From contig JAFFSR010000136.1 of assembly GCA_017163975.1 (NCBI GenBank), positions 7,809,501 to 7,873,500 on the forward strand: 64,000 nucleotides of DNA. Reading direction: 5' to 3'. Below are positions 1 to 9,761 of the stretch, piece after piece. The notes under the pieces were generated by a model, which was given only the letters and a program-made list of their open reading frames with translations, did no database searches and was not told the DNA's origin. Source of the DNA: Anastatus disparis. Its lineage: Eukaryota > Arthropoda > Insecta > Hymenoptera > Eupelmidae. The stretch's first letter is position 1. Every line of letters starts with the position of its first letter. The position numbers and the translations under genes are program-made.

Positions 1-579
1 CCCAGGGCGAAAATAGCCTATTTTTTAATAGTGAAAAAAAAGAACTGTGAAAAATGTTTAACTTTTTTGAACGGTTCTTTTAAAGAAAGACTAATTTTAG
101 ATGTGCCTTAACACTTGATCAACAAGGAACGTCAGTATAATAAGCAATAATTTGATATCTTGATTATTTTATAGAGTTTTCATTGATAATTATAAGGTGT
201 AGATTATTATATTGTAACTCATTTATATTAACAATTTAAAAATTAAATAAAAATTATAAGCAAGTAAAATACGAATAGAACTAAAATTGATAATAGCGTA
301 ACATGCAAAGCGAAGAGATAAAGTCATTTCGGCGTTATATTATAAAATGCTCCGAGGAATCCCCTATTACTACGCACGATTGCTATTGCTATACTATACA
401 TAAGTTACCTCCTCACCGCTCCTACGACGCTAATACATATGTGAAACAAAATTTAAATTTATGACTTTATAAAAGATGATTTGAACAAACAATTTCACAT
501 TATATCAATTGTATTGATTAGAATTAATTATTATTACACATTTTAAGTATATTTTTAAAGTTATAATTTTTTTAAATCT
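1..579. other. AT-rich intergenic DNA, no gene seen
   Basis: No open frame with coding character is visible on either strand. A patch around 300-440 is richer in G+C and CpG than its surroundings and may be old repeat debris. Confidence 0.6.
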
Positions 580-770
580 TTTTCGATTTATCATTCACGG
601 AGTGTCTAGTTTTGGCGCATATATAGTTTTCGCTTTCTTTTTTTTAATTCATCATTCACGGAACGCCTAGTACTTGCTTTTTGACAGTTTTCGTTTTTAT
701 TTTTTGAATTATCATTCGTGAAGTGCATAGTTTTGGTTTGTTATTGTTTTTTATTAGTACAGATTTAATA
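580..770. repeat. 60-bp tandem repeat, three diverged copies
   Basis: The phrase ATCATTCACGGA, followed a few bases later by CTAGT and then a run of T, occurs at about 590, 651 and 711 (the last as ATCATTCGTGAA). The spacing is 60-61 bp. It is a short local tandem array with no coding content. Confidence 0.7.
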
Positions 771-794
771 TGGCGAATTTATATCACTCGAGCT

Positions 795-934
795 ATAAAA
801 TAGTATAAGATACTCGTGGTTTCAATGCCCCATTATTTCACGGCGTTTAGCAGCCTCGCTACGCTCGGCTGCTAATCTCACGCCATCAAATAATGGGCCA
901 TTTTAGCCACTTGTATCTTAATATACTATTTTAT
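795..934. mobile_element. 140-bp foldback MITE with GC-rich loop hairpin
   Basis: The two ends form a nearly complete palindrome: ATAAAATAGTATA at the left is matched by TATACTATTTTAT at the right, and the arms pair almost throughout. The centre is a second perfect hairpin, TTAGCAGCC paired with GGCTGCTAA around a CGCTACGCTC loop. It has no coding capacity. A miniature inverted-repeat element is the simplest reading; the superfamily is not assigned because no clear target duplication is seen. Confidence 0.8.
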
Positions 935-1574
935 TTCTATTATTTTATTCACTCTAAATCTTGAAGAGGTTTTAATCACTACTGACGCCCCATTCCCCGA
1001 CTTTAGCGAGGACGAGCACACTATGATACAAAAAGAGTGAGAACTTTCTCGCTCTTGCTCCTGCTAACTGAGTCGTAGACCAAGCGACTGATTTAAATAA
1101 TAATTATATTTTCTGTAGGGTGAATTCTCCACCCTGATACTTTCTTATAAAGAATAAAAAAAAGATAATAAAGAAGCATGCAGGATTATGATTTGAGGTT
1201 GTATTGAAACTTTAACATCATATTTATATTAAAAGAATCTTTCAATTATATTCTAAATAATTAAATATTTACAATGAAAATCTAATACTAAATCTTTACA
1301 ACGTATTGTGATTCTTTTCTCGATTTCTTACCTCGAAAGAGGTAGTACGCTCGCAAAGTAATTACAACCAATTCGCGTGAAAAAGAGAGATAGAGATTAT
1401 TTTACTGAACTGTGACTCGCGCCGCGTTTTACAATGTAATTCTTTTTAGAGAAACTTACGCTACCGAGATTGACGAAGCGGGCCTACCTCCCGCAGATCT
1501 TTCTCTGCACGTTTTTCTCTCTGCAACTTCCTGGCCTTATGGTATGACCTCGGGATGAGACACTGCCCACATAG
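935..1574. other. Intergenic DNA with a G+C-richer patch
   Basis: No supported gene. The stretch from about 1330 to 1560 is richer in G+C and CpG and ends at the satellite below. It could be part of an old repeat; no protein or RNA family is recognised. Confidence 0.5.
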
Positions 1575-2130
1575 CACTGAAGCTTCCAGGAAGCTTCCAT
1601 AAAAGGTTCGGAAACTTCCCGGAAGCTTTCATGTAAGCTTCCTGGAAGCGTAAAATGTCCGGCGCAATTTTCATTCAGAAAGATTCAATGGAAGCTTCCA
1701 GGAAGCTTCCGTGGAAGAAATCAGTAAGCTTCCATGGAAGCTAGCATAAAGGTCTTTTTGAATCTTACAAGAAGCTTTCAAGGAAAATTGCCGCAAGATT
1801 CTAAAAGTACTTCATGGAAGCTTCCACGGAATAATGCAAAAAGCTTACATGCAAGCTTCCGTGAAAGTTTCAATTAAAGCTTCCTGGAAGCGTAAAATGT
1901 CCCGCGCACTTTTCTTTCAGGAAAATTCAATGGAAGATTCCAGGAAGCTTCCATAAAAGAAATCAGTAAGCTTCCATGGAAGCTAGTATAAAAGCCTTTT
2001 AAATCTTACGAGAAGCTTTCAAGGAAGATTGCCATAAGGTTCTAAAAATACTTCATGGAAGCTTCCATAAAAAATTGCTAGAAGCTTCCATAAAAAATTG
2101 CTAGAAGCTTCCAGGATGATTCCAGTGTAA
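1575..2130. repeat. Satellite-like tandem repeat, 242-bp period, AAGCTTCC-rich
   Basis: Two landmarks repeat at exactly 242 bp: CCTGGAAGCGTAAAATGTCC at 1641 and 1883, and TCAGTAAGCTTCCATGGAAG at 1721 and 1963. Each unit is built from many short palindromes of the type GGAAGCTTCC and TTCCATGGAA, so single strands could fold into serial hairpins. About two and a half units are present. The same short palindromes build the 332-bp array at 15.7-17.3 kb, so the two arrays are related. Confidence 0.85.
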
Positions 2131-2249
2131 AGTTTCCAGAGGCTTTAGGGAAGTCAACAATTCAAATATGATTTGGTTAATTTTATCCTTTTTTACCGTT
2201 CGAAAGGTATTGTGTTACGATTCTGTTCAACATTCTATTTTTCATTTTA

Positions 2250-2279
2250 CTAGCTACATTCATGCGCGCGAAGCGCGCA
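2250..2279 (-). other. Helitron 3' terminus: hairpin plus CTAG
   Basis: On the minus strand a perfect 7-bp hairpin (TGCGCGC, loop TTC, GCGCGCA) is followed ten bases later by CTAG and then T. Helitrons end in a short GC-rich hairpin about 10 bases before CTRR and insert between A and T, so this fits in motif, order and strand with the helicase pieces upstream. Confidence 0.7.
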
Positions 2280-2439
2280 ACAAATTTATACTCAACTATG
2301 GATATAATAACATCTATAAACATAAGTAATTTTAATAAACGAAATTATTTTAGTAGCAATTTTATTGTTTTTAAAAAAATGATGAGTGGTCATCTATCAA
2401 AAATTAATTTTAAATAAAAACTAAAATTATGAACCTTAA

Positions 2440-2868
2440 GAGGCGGTCGGAACCAAATCGGTGACTTAGTTCGGTGCTTGTAATAAATGCTTATAATAAT
2501 TTATTCATTTATTAATATGGTAAAAATAAAGTCATTTCCTCTAGTCATGTATATAAAGAATAATTTAAAATAGTTAAAGCCACAAAAATATACAAAATAT
2601 TGTTATAAAGCGAAAAATGCCACCTAACAATCGACACGACAGTTTTTTGCATGCGGTATACGTCAAGTCAGTTTGATATTTGTAATAAATACTTATAATA
2701 ATTTATTTACTTATTCATATGGTAAAAATATAGTCATTTCCTCTAGTCATGTATATAAAGAATGATTTGAAATAGTTTAAGCCATAAAAATATACAAAAT
2801 ATTATCGTAAAGCGAAAAATGCTGACTTAATATATATCGCAAGTCACCGATTTGGTTCCGACCGCCTC
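2440..2868. mobile_element. TTAA-flanked TIR element with internal 202-bp repeat
   Basis: The element is bordered by TTAA on both sides (2436-2439 and 2869-2872) and has ~30-bp inverted ends beginning GAGGCGGTCGGAACC. Inside, a ~150-bp block is repeated directly at 202-bp spacing (landmark TGTAATAAAT at 2479 and 2681). It has no open frame. TTAA target duplication is the hallmark of piggyBac-type elements, but the ends are not canonical CCC, so the assignment is tentative. It lies inside the Helitron relic, between helicase and 3' end. Confidence 0.8.
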
Positions 2869-2979
2869 TTAAAATCAAACAGTACAAAGTCTTTAATATG
2901 TCATCAAAAAATAAAAAAATTAAATTAAAAGAAATTTTTAATATAATTTTTTACATACATAATTTTCAATATTTATATT

Positions 2980-3053
2980 AGTTTTTTGGCATGTAGGATA
3001 TAAGATCAAACTCTAGATACCGCAGCATACAACTGACCATGATCAAAAACTTC
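2980..3053 (-). pseudogene. Helitron PIF1-like helicase C-terminal fragment
   Basis: The minus-strand frame starting at 3053 reads EVFDHGQLYAAVSRV, then a TGA, then SYILHA. The block H-G-Q-L-Y-x-A-x-S-R-V is the last conserved motif of Helitron/PIF1 superfamily 1 helicases, where it contributes to ATP binding. The stop (TCA on the plus strand at 3006-3008) falls where the family usually has Arg after SRV, as expected of a CGA-to-TGA change. It continues the helicase reading interrupted at 5541; the TSD of the intervening insertion lies just upstream at 3065-3080. Confidence 0.75.
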
Positions 3054-3122
3054 TCTTCATCAATCAATAATTATATTATTCTTTTAAACAGCTAACAACA
3101 GCTAAAATTTTTTTTAAGCAAC

Positions 3123-4070
3123 TGAATAAACTAATAGCAGTATCTGTTTCAATTTTTCTTTATTTACAACATATAAGTGATTTGAAGCATAATAGAGACA
3201 AATCTGTGTTGGTTACACACTGTAAAAATTCTAGCCATAGCTTTGATACAAACATAGGAACCTCAAACATATTAGACATTGAATGCAACTATCAAAAAAG
3301 ATTGCTATCAGAAATGATACATATTAAAAAATATGAAAATTGCAATAATACACGACATTCAAAAATTAAACAACGTATATAATAAATACATAGTTGAATT
3401 ATTAAAAAGAAATTAATTTTTTTGATAAAACGGTTTCAAGAATAAATTATTTACAATAAAACGCAATAATTGTTAAATTAGATTAAATATAATTAAATCA
3501 AATTCATTCATGTGAGTCAAAATCTTGAATCAAATACCAAGTACATAAAAGAAAACACTTGCTAGTCACTTTGTACATACGTAACTCACCTAAATTACCT
3601 ATGTTAAAGATTTGTATAACCAAAGAAGATAGACGCTTATAGAAGGATTCTTCTGGGTTACATTTTTCGTCCGAAAGCCTGGGTAACACTTCAACATTGT
3701 TTGTATATCTATACATATGAAAAATGTGCTATATATATGATTTATATATTAATTATTATTAATAGAAATATCTATTATTATACATTTTTATAAAACAAAA
3801 GTAGTTATGTGATACCACATGTTTAATACTTGTAAGTTTCATTTTTTTATTTTATTGTTACGCCTAAAATGTATTGTTTTAGGTGATGTTTTTTTAATGT
3901 ATTGTTGATGAATTTAGAAATTTTTAATCATTAAGAAACTGTTATCAGTTGTTATTAAATTTTATGTTTTAGCACCTGAAGTGGCCTCTCTAAAAAATAG
4001 AGGAAAAAAGTCGTTTTTTCTCTTATAGAAATAAAGAAAAATTGAAACAACTGCTGCTATTAGTTTATTC
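3123..4070 (+). mobile_element. Penelope-like element relic with inverted terminal arms
   Basis: The interval begins TGAATAAACTAATAGCAG and ends with the inverted copy CTGCTATTAGTTTATTCA; the arms match over about 43 bp. Just inside the left arm, on the plus strand, is the GIY-YIG-domain tail described at 3165-3379. Penelope-like elements often have direct or inverted terminal repeats, which fits. The rest, 3400-4020, is AT-rich without recognisable protein. The 13-15-bp target duplication of the surrounding insertion would also suit such a retroelement. Confidence 0.55.
3165..3379 (+). pseudogene. Penelope-like retroelement GIY-YIG endonuclease tail
   Basis: The frame reads through QHISDLKHNRDKSVLVTH, then a C-x-x-x-x-H-S-F-D segment, then ILDIECNYQKRLLSEMIHI. 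The pattern of basic D-x-K-x-N-R, a spaced H with S-F-D, and then I-L-D-x-E-x-N-Y-x-K-R-L-x-S-E-M-x-H-I is typical of the C-terminal half of the GIY-YIG endonuclease domain of Penelope-like elements, which nicks target DNA. The GIY and YIG motifs themselves and the reverse transcriptase are missing, so this is a fragment. The frame is open upstream for about 60 bases without a plausible start. It is not a host gene. Confidence 0.65.
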
Positions 4071-4304
4071 ACAGTTAGAAATGTCAAAGACAAAGTCTGT
4101 TAAAACCAGTTAATAGACAAAAATGTGTGTTACTTTAACAAACAAAATGTCTTTAAAGGATTTAACAAACAAATGTCTGTTAAAATTTTACTTATAAATT
4201 ACAGACATTGTCTGTCAATGTACTAAAACTTTTTTTGGTCTTGTTTTCCGTACACATACATACACGTTTTATATATAGTTTTATTTTTTTAAATTCACGT
4301 TTAA

Positions 4305-4670
4305 GGAGTCTCATGTGCTAGCTATAGTTTGCTATAGTTTGTTGTTCATAATAATCAAAAGTTTAAAAAATTCTTCAATATTTTGAAAAACATTAATTTA
4401 TACCTGGGAAAAAATCTCTGCAAATTTTTAGTTAGACTTATCGACTGATTTTCTTATTTATGCTCACTTAAAGTTTATCTTTTTACTACTATGAGATACA
4501 AAACACGCGGACTTCGAGTGAGCACATATAAAAAAATTAGTTGATAAGACTACTTGAAAATTTGCAGAAATTTTTTTCTAGGTATAAATTAATTTTTATC
4601 AAAATTTTGAAGAGTTCTTTAAACTTTTAATTTTTATGAACAACAAACTATAGCTGACATATGAGACTCC
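4305..4670. mobile_element. TTAA-flanked foldback element, 366 bp
   Basis: TTAA stands at 4301-4304 and 4671-4674. The element starts GGAGTCTCAT and ends ATGAGACTCC. The inverted arms extend for about 150 bp with scattered differences (for example both carry GCTATAGTTTGTTGTTCATA). No coding capacity. It is the same structural class as the elements at 2440 and 31422: TTAA borders with G-rich ends. Confidence 0.85.
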
Positions 4671-4814
4671 TTAAATTAATAAATGTACAAGAACTCAAGA
4701 AATATTAGAAAGAACGTTTTTTATTATATCTTATACAATATTATATTCGTTTATAATATGATATTCGTTGTCTAATGAATAGCTTTCGTGACATTTACAA
4801 TGATGTAATTTTAA

Positions 4815-5264
4815 TAATTATTAACAATTTTTATAAACAAATTATAATAATACGTTTTTTAGAAAAAAAAAAATTATGATATTTTTTAGGTCATTTTGAG
4901 TAAAAAAGGTTCTCATGAACATATTGCTAAAATGAACTGAATCGGCAAAAAAAAATCGCAGTTTGAAAAAACTCGATTTTTCAAAACTTTGACAGCCTAT
5001 AGCTCAGCTTCTACTGATTTCATTTCAACTCACAATAGCTTAAATTGTTGGTTAAAATATAAACTTAAAGATTACAGTAGTTAGCGACCGTATTTATAAA
5101 AAATCGCGTTTTTCAAACTTTGCAATTTGTTTTCTGCCGATTCAGTGCATTTTAGCAATATGTTCATAAGAACCTTTTTTACTCAAAATGAACTAAAAAA
5201 ATTTGATAAAATTTTTTTTTCAAGTGCATTTTTATAATTTGTTTATGAAAATTGTTAATAATTA
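4815..5264. mobile_element. Foldback element with ~190-bp inverted arms
   Basis: The ends are a perfect inverted pair, TTAATAATTATTAACAA at 4811-4827 and its complement at 5252-5268. The arms continue through GAGTAAAAAAGGTTCT and AACATATTGCTAAAATG on both sides. TTAA lies at each extreme and may be the target duplication. A diverged ~90-bp centre separates the arms. Non-coding. Confidence 0.8.
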
Positions 5265-5540
5265 TTAAATGCGCCATTTTCAGACATTCTACCCAAAAAA
5301 TTCGGATTCAGCAGGTCAAAAATACATAAAAAACCTAGGTAGAATTGAGGACCTCGATCGACCAAGACTTATGTAGTTTGCCCCTGGACTATCTATTTTA
5401 GTCGTTTGTTACGGACATTTTCAGAATCAACTGACATAAAGTCTGTTAAATCGTCACATCCTTGTTTGTTACTTCAACAGACAATTTAGTAACAGAAAAT
5501 AAAAGTTAACAGACTACACAATTGTTTTTAACCGTGTTCA

Positions 5541-5900
5541 GTTCCTTAAAACAATAATTATATTATCAAACGTTTGTCCACGTAATTTACTAATCGTCAT
5601 AGCAAAAGATAATTCACATGAAAATTACGTTCTTTTAAATGTAAAAGGAATATTCATTTTCACAATATAATCTACTACGGTTTGGAAAAATATTATCTTA
5701 TACTACCCGTCAAAATTTTACATTTTAATAAATGATTAGAAAATTCTAAAATTTGCAATCTCGCACTATTGCATGAACCTTTATTAATACTTATATTTCT
5801 TATAAGCATTACAATAAATTTTTCTCTCAAATGTAATTTACTGGAAGGATTAAAAGAATTTAAATATTCTAGAAGAAACATTTCATCTGATTCATTATTG
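5541..5900 (-). pseudogene. Helitron PIF1-like helicase fragment (inactivated)
   Basis: The minus-strand reading contains EYLNSFNPSSKLHLREKF, then I-V-M-L-I-R-N-x-x-I-N-K-G-x-C-N-x-x-R-L and C-K-I-L-T-G, and after a frameshift near 5690 continues as IPFTFKRT, a stop, then FSCELSFAMTISKLRGQTFD. These blocks match the conserved end of Helitron-encoded PIF1 helicases (L-N-S-x-x-P-S, I-M-L-L-R-N-x-N, G-x-C-N-G-T-R, F-A-M-T-I-x-K-x-x-G-Q-T-F). The role is DNA unwinding in rolling-circle transposition. One frameshift and one in-frame stop show it is dead. The frame is cut by the insertion whose target duplication lies at 5552-5566. Confidence 0.8.
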
Positions 5901-6359
5901 ATTTTCATCACTATCAATTTCCGAGTTTTAAAATAATGTATGAAAATAATATAAATTTTGCAATAAAGAATCAAAAAGTTTTTCACAAAAAAAACATTTT
6001 ATTTTTTACTTGCATTAAATTTTGTTTCAACTCATTCATATAAAATTGTTTTCACTAATTATTATATGCGTTACATCTTTAGTTTGGATAGCATTAAATT
6101 AAATTAAATATTGCAGTAAATTAAATTTTTAAATACTATTATTGGTAATAAGAGTTTAAAAATCCTCATTATTTAAAATTACAAAAGCATCTTTTTCATC
6201 TTTATATATTTAATGACTATTAAATAAATGACTTTACTTAGCTACTTCATAACCGCATTATAGGTAATAATAAATATATCTATTATATTTATTTGAACTT
6301 AAGCATTTACAAAAACGCTGCCAAGTGCTTTGGTGTAATGCTTTCTCATAGAGCTCATT
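5901..6359. other. AT-rich DNA, nothing recognised
   Basis: This follows the helicase fragment upstream. No further helicase similarity, splice-compatible exon or repeat boundary could be supported. Confidence 0.4.
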
Positions 6360-6709
6360 GTGTTAGAGTATTTTGATTTCATTTTGCTTTCTCAAAGAAA
6401 AATTATTGTATCGGTGAAAAAATTTTTCTATTTTTTCGTTAATTTGTACATATTTAGACTCCGGGAGTCAAAAAAAGTGGGTTTCAAATAAAAATTTTTT
6501 CAAAATTTTCAAAATGCTCTAAAATTAAAACTGCGCTAAGAAAATTAGTTTTTAAAAATTTTTTTCTTCTGACAATAGCGGATAACTTGCATGCGAATTT
6601 TGGGGCAAATCTATAGAGTAATTTACGTAAAATAAAAGAAAAATGAATTTTTTTTCTTCAAATTTTACAAAATTATCTAAAATTAAAACCACGCTAAGAA
6701 AATCAGTTT

Positions 6710-7121
6710 GGGTGGGGCTCGAACATTAGAATGTTTTTTATTTAATGAATATTTATTTAGAGTGCCACAATTACGAATAGCGTATTCCATAATTTAGAAT
6801 AAAGTAATAATGAATTTTCATGATTTCAAAAAGCAGTAGTGATAATCTCAAATTATTCGATTAAAATATTTAGAGTTCTTTCGAAATCTTGATATAATTT
6901 ATTCTAAATTTAGACGTACATTTATTTTGCTACTTCTTATTTCGATAAAGTGAATATTCTAAAATGCTTTACTCGCATTAATTATTTTCGTTACTTCAGT
7001 CGCTGAAAATACGAAAATTCTAAAATGAATAAATGAACAGTCTTGATATGCACATAATTTATATGAACTTCTAAATAAATGTTAATTAAATAAATAACAT
7101 TCTAATGTTCGAGCCCCACCC
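6710..7121. mobile_element. 412-bp TIR element with 8-bp target duplication
   Basis: Both ends are the inverted sequence GGGTGGGGCTCGAACATTAG, perfect for 26 bp and diverging further in. ATCAGTTT is duplicated immediately outside (6702-6709 and 7122-7129). Removing the element rejoins the middle copy of the surrounding 160-bp repeat. An 8-bp duplication fits the hAT superfamily, although the ends are not the usual CAGNG. Non-autonomous, no coding capacity. Confidence 0.9.
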
Positions 7122-7422
7122 ATCAGTTTTCAGAAGTTTTTCTTTTGGTAGTCGCAAATAATTTCCAAGCAAATTTTAGAGCAAATCCATCGAGTACTTA
7201 AAGTAAAATACAAAAAAAAATTAAAAATTAGAATTGAAAAAAAATGTTTTAAATTGTTCTAAAATTAAAACTATGCCAAGAAAACCAGTTTTCAATAGCT
7301 TCCGTACCAGTTAGACAAAAAAATAAATTGTATGCAAAATTTGAAGGAAATCTGTCGAGTACTTTTCGAGATCTAATTGGCGTAATGAGTACATACACAC
7401 ACACATACATACAGACATTTTC

Positions 7423-7527
7423 TGCCCTACAAAAAAAAATCAGGTGAGAGATCATTACATGAGATTTTGGCATGATAAATCACCTAAGAAATAAAGGTGA
7501 TTTCTCGCTTGATTTTTTTTAACAGGG
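7423..7527. mobile_element. ~105-bp MITE
   Basis: Left CCCTACAAAAAAAAATCAGG and right CTTGATTTTTTTTAACAGGG are inverted copies, followed inward by GAGAGATCA and TGATTTCTC. It sits at the right edge of the tandem repeats of the foldback. Confidence 0.6.
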
Positions 7528-7650
7528 TGGAAACCACTTTTTTCCACGAGTCTGAATATGTACAAATTAATAACAAAATAGAACAAATTTTTTTATTGAT
7601 ACAATGTTTTCTTTATGAGAAAGTAGAAGTGTATTAAAATATATTTATAA

Positions 7651-7975
7651 CTCATAAATCTTAAGACATGATACACATACAACATTATTTCATTTTAAAT
7701 AGTGTTATTAAATAAACAAAATCAAGTTTTTAACTAATCAAAAGGATTTTAAGCATCAGATAAGAATTTTTAAAACTATTCATGGATCAAACTTTTTTAT
7801 TTAATGTATATTTAAGCTAAAAAGAAGTTTTATTAGTTAATATTATAATAACAAAAAATTATCAATTACATTTAAATCTGATTTTTTTTTCAGACTGAAA
7901 CTCAGGTCTGATAGCTCAAATAACTACAGTTGAGTAGAAAGTGCATAGGCGCCCAAGTTATTTCAGCTTATGTCT
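7651..7975. other. AT-rich DNA, nothing recognised
   Basis: No gene, palindrome or tandem structure could be supported here. Confidence 0.4.
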
Positions 7976-8710
7976 GTATATTATAAAATAACCCATATGT
8001 ATAAGTAAACTAATCAGTTAAATATATTATATTAAATATTAATTCATTTTATATTATAAAATATAACACACCTATATTAGTAAATATTCAAATTTTTATT
8101 GAAAATATAGTCATATGGCTTGTTTGTCAACTGTAATGCAAATTTTATATATACAAATATATAAAAAGGATGCTTACTATAGTTATAATTTTATCAGCAT
8201 GTTAATTATTTTTAAGCTTTATTCATTAAAACATAAATTGTTTTTCCATTTTTTAATTTCATGTATTAATATTTAGTTAAATAGTAATGTATATAATAAA
8301 ATAACTCACTCGTATAAGCAAACTATTCAGTTAAATACATTATATTAAATATTAATTCATCGTATATCATAAAATAGCACACTTATATAAAATGAATAAG
8401 TAAATTATTCAAATTTTCATTAAAAATAGACATATAGCTTGTTCGTCAACTGTAATACAAATTTTATATGTTAATCTATAACAAAGCTGCCTATCGTAGT
8501 CATACTTTTATCAGTGTGCAAATTATTTACAAACTACATTTACTGAAAACACACATTTTATACTTCTATTTATTTATGAATTAATATTTAATATAATAAG
8601 TTTAACTAAATAGTATTGTATGAAATAGCACACTCGTATAAGTAGATTATTTAAATTTTCATTAAAAATAGACATAAAGTTTGTTCGTCAATTGTATCAT
8701 CCATTGTTAT
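7976..8710. repeat. Diverged tandem repeat, ~240-320-bp units
   Basis: A unit containing TATAATAAAATAACTCACTC, then AAATTTTCATTAAAAATAGAC, then CTTGTTCGTCAACTGTAAT recurs. The last landmark lies at about 8119, 8438 and 8680, giving spacings of 319 and 242 bp, so one unit is shortened. Very AT-rich, non-coding. Confidence 0.65.
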
Positions 8711-9567
8711 CAGTAAATTTTGATCTTGATTCATTCTAACCTTATTTTTTTTATTAAAATGTGCATAAATTTATCTTTAAAACATTAGTTAAATATATTA
8801 CTTTTTTTTGGTACTTTGATGATTTTTAATCTGAGTAATAGAAATATAGAATAATAAAACTTTCATAACCTCAAACCTTCATAACCTCAAACCTTCATTA
8901 ATTGCTGTTACTATACTTATTTTTAAATGAAAAACAATTAAAAATATATACATATTGTACCTGCATTAAGCAATACTTATGCAATAAAGGAATAAATTAC
9001 TTATCTGAATTGTTATATTATTTGATGTCTTTACAATTTTACTGGAATTTTTAAATAAAAGGTAGTCACCTTGCTTGTGCTCATAGTTATATATTTTATC
9101 ATTAAACTATACATTGGTTATATACATAAATAATATTGCTTGGTTTAAAATAAAATATTCTTATTCTATTTTAATTGAGTTACTTCTATTATATTTAAAA
9201 AACAATGCCTAGAAATTAATTTTTATTTATTTAAAAAATCTAAACCCTTTAAAATTTAATTTTTGGCGCCTATTCTATATCGACCAATCAGGATTCGATC
9301 TTTAGATGCTTCAACATGGCGGCTCATCATTTTTTTAAGAAGGATATTTTATAAATATTTGCTGTGCAAAACACATATTTACTTACAACATACTATTTTA
9401 TATACTATTATATCATATTTATACTTTGATACATATTCACATATATTAGGATTTACGTATAATTATAAAGACGCATTTACATTTTTAGGGCAGGCGCTGT
9501 GGGTACATACTCAAAACCGCCAACGTTCGACTTATATAGTAAGTGTGGTATCATCTCACCACTTAAG
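8711..9567. other. Intergenic DNA with a small promoter-like patch
   Basis: Mostly AT-rich. At 9263-9330 a G+C-richer stretch holds GGCGCC, GACCAATCAGG (CCAAT-box type) and ACATGGCGGC. A 132-codon open frame from 9263 starts at TTG, not ATG, runs into the hAT MITE and ends in its arm, so it is not accepted as a gene. The unique G+C-richer sequence 9480-9567 continues after the MITE at 9762-9850. Confidence 0.4.
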
Positions 9568-9575
9568 GACACAAC

Positions 9576-9753
9576 CAGTGATGGATTTCGAGGATGCTTT
9601 ATACATTTATGTATATCTATATATTAGGATATCCTTTAGCCAACTTCAGAGTATACCGTAGAATTAGAGTATAAGCAGAATATATTATTCTGTAGTATAT
9701 ACTCTGAAGTTGGCTGTTGGATATCATATAAGCATCTTCGAAATCCATCACTG
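9576..9753. mobile_element. hAT-type MITE with 8-bp target duplication
   Basis: The element starts CAGTGATGGATTTCG and ends in the inverted copy CGAAATCCATCACTG. GACACAAC is duplicated exactly at 9568-9575 and 9754-9761. CAGTG ends plus an 8-bp duplication are diagnostic for hAT. The arms pair for about 80 bp (GATATC, GCCAACTTCAGAGTATA and complement), so the 178-bp element is a near-complete hairpin without coding capacity. The exact duplication suggests a fairly young insertion. Confidence 0.93.
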
Positions 9754-9761
9754 GACACAAC

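Larger units (their letters stand above)
4071..5535. mobile_element. CACGGTTA-ended TIR element, hollowed by nested foldbacks
   Basis: The left end ACAGTTAGAAATGTC and the right end TTTTTAACCGT are inverted copies of each other, and both ends are rich in GTCTGTTAA motifs. The same family occurs as a compact ~195-bp copy at 19820-20013, whose ends and internal GTCTGTTGAA motifs match. Here the copy is stretched to 1.46 kb because two other inverted-repeat elements (4305-4670 and 4815-5264) lie within it. TTCA stands next to both ends and could be a target duplication. Confidence 0.65.
3081..5551. mobile_element. 2.47-kb composite insertion with 15-bp target duplication
   Basis: CAATAATTATATTAT occurs at 3065-3079 and again at 5552-5566. 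On the minus strand both copies encode the same piece of helicase (N-I-I-I), and removing everything between them restores the expected helicase spacing between the GQTF motif and the HGQLY motif. The interval is therefore one insertion into the Helitron, later invaded by others. It contains the Penelope-like fragment (3123-4070) and an inverted-repeat element (4071-5535). Confidence 0.75.
2250..5900 (-). mobile_element. Helitron relic (minus strand) broken by nested insertions
   Basis: Three pieces in the right order on the minus strand identify a rolling-circle Helitron: a PIF1-type helicase segment at 5900-5541, the helicase C-terminal piece at 3053-2980, and a canonical Helitron 3' end (short GC hairpin then CTAG followed by T) at 2279-2250. 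The reading frame carries stops and a frameshift, so the copy is dead. A 2.47-kb insertion at 3081-5551 and a TTAA-bordered element at 2440-2868 separate the pieces. The 5' end, with TC terminus and Rep domain, is not seen; sequence upstream of about 5900 no longer resembles the helicase. Confidence 0.75.
6360..7650. mobile_element. Foldback element enclosing ~160-bp tandem repeats
   Basis: Inverted arms lie at about 6384-6487 and 7527-7627: both contain TTAATTTGTACATATT and a GTGG-TTTC junction, and pair over about 100 bp. Between them a ~160-bp unit is repeated three times, marked by CTAAAATTAAAAC at 6519, 6677 and 7259 (158 bp, and 162 bp after subtracting the nested insert). Long inverted arms around internal tandem repeats are the architecture of foldback-type elements. 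A 412-bp element and a ~105-bp MITE have inserted inside it. Confidence 0.7.

Noticed and set aside
3504..3716. 70-codon minus-strand frame with a GTGAGT donor-like site
   Set aside because: The N-terminal half looks protein-like, but it lies inside the Penelope-like relic, no partner exon or family was recognised, and the C-terminal half is low quality.
9263..9661. 132-codon open frame, plus strand
   Set aside because: It begins at TTG rather than ATG, has AT-driven Tyr/Ile/Phe composition and its last third lies within the arm of the hAT MITE.
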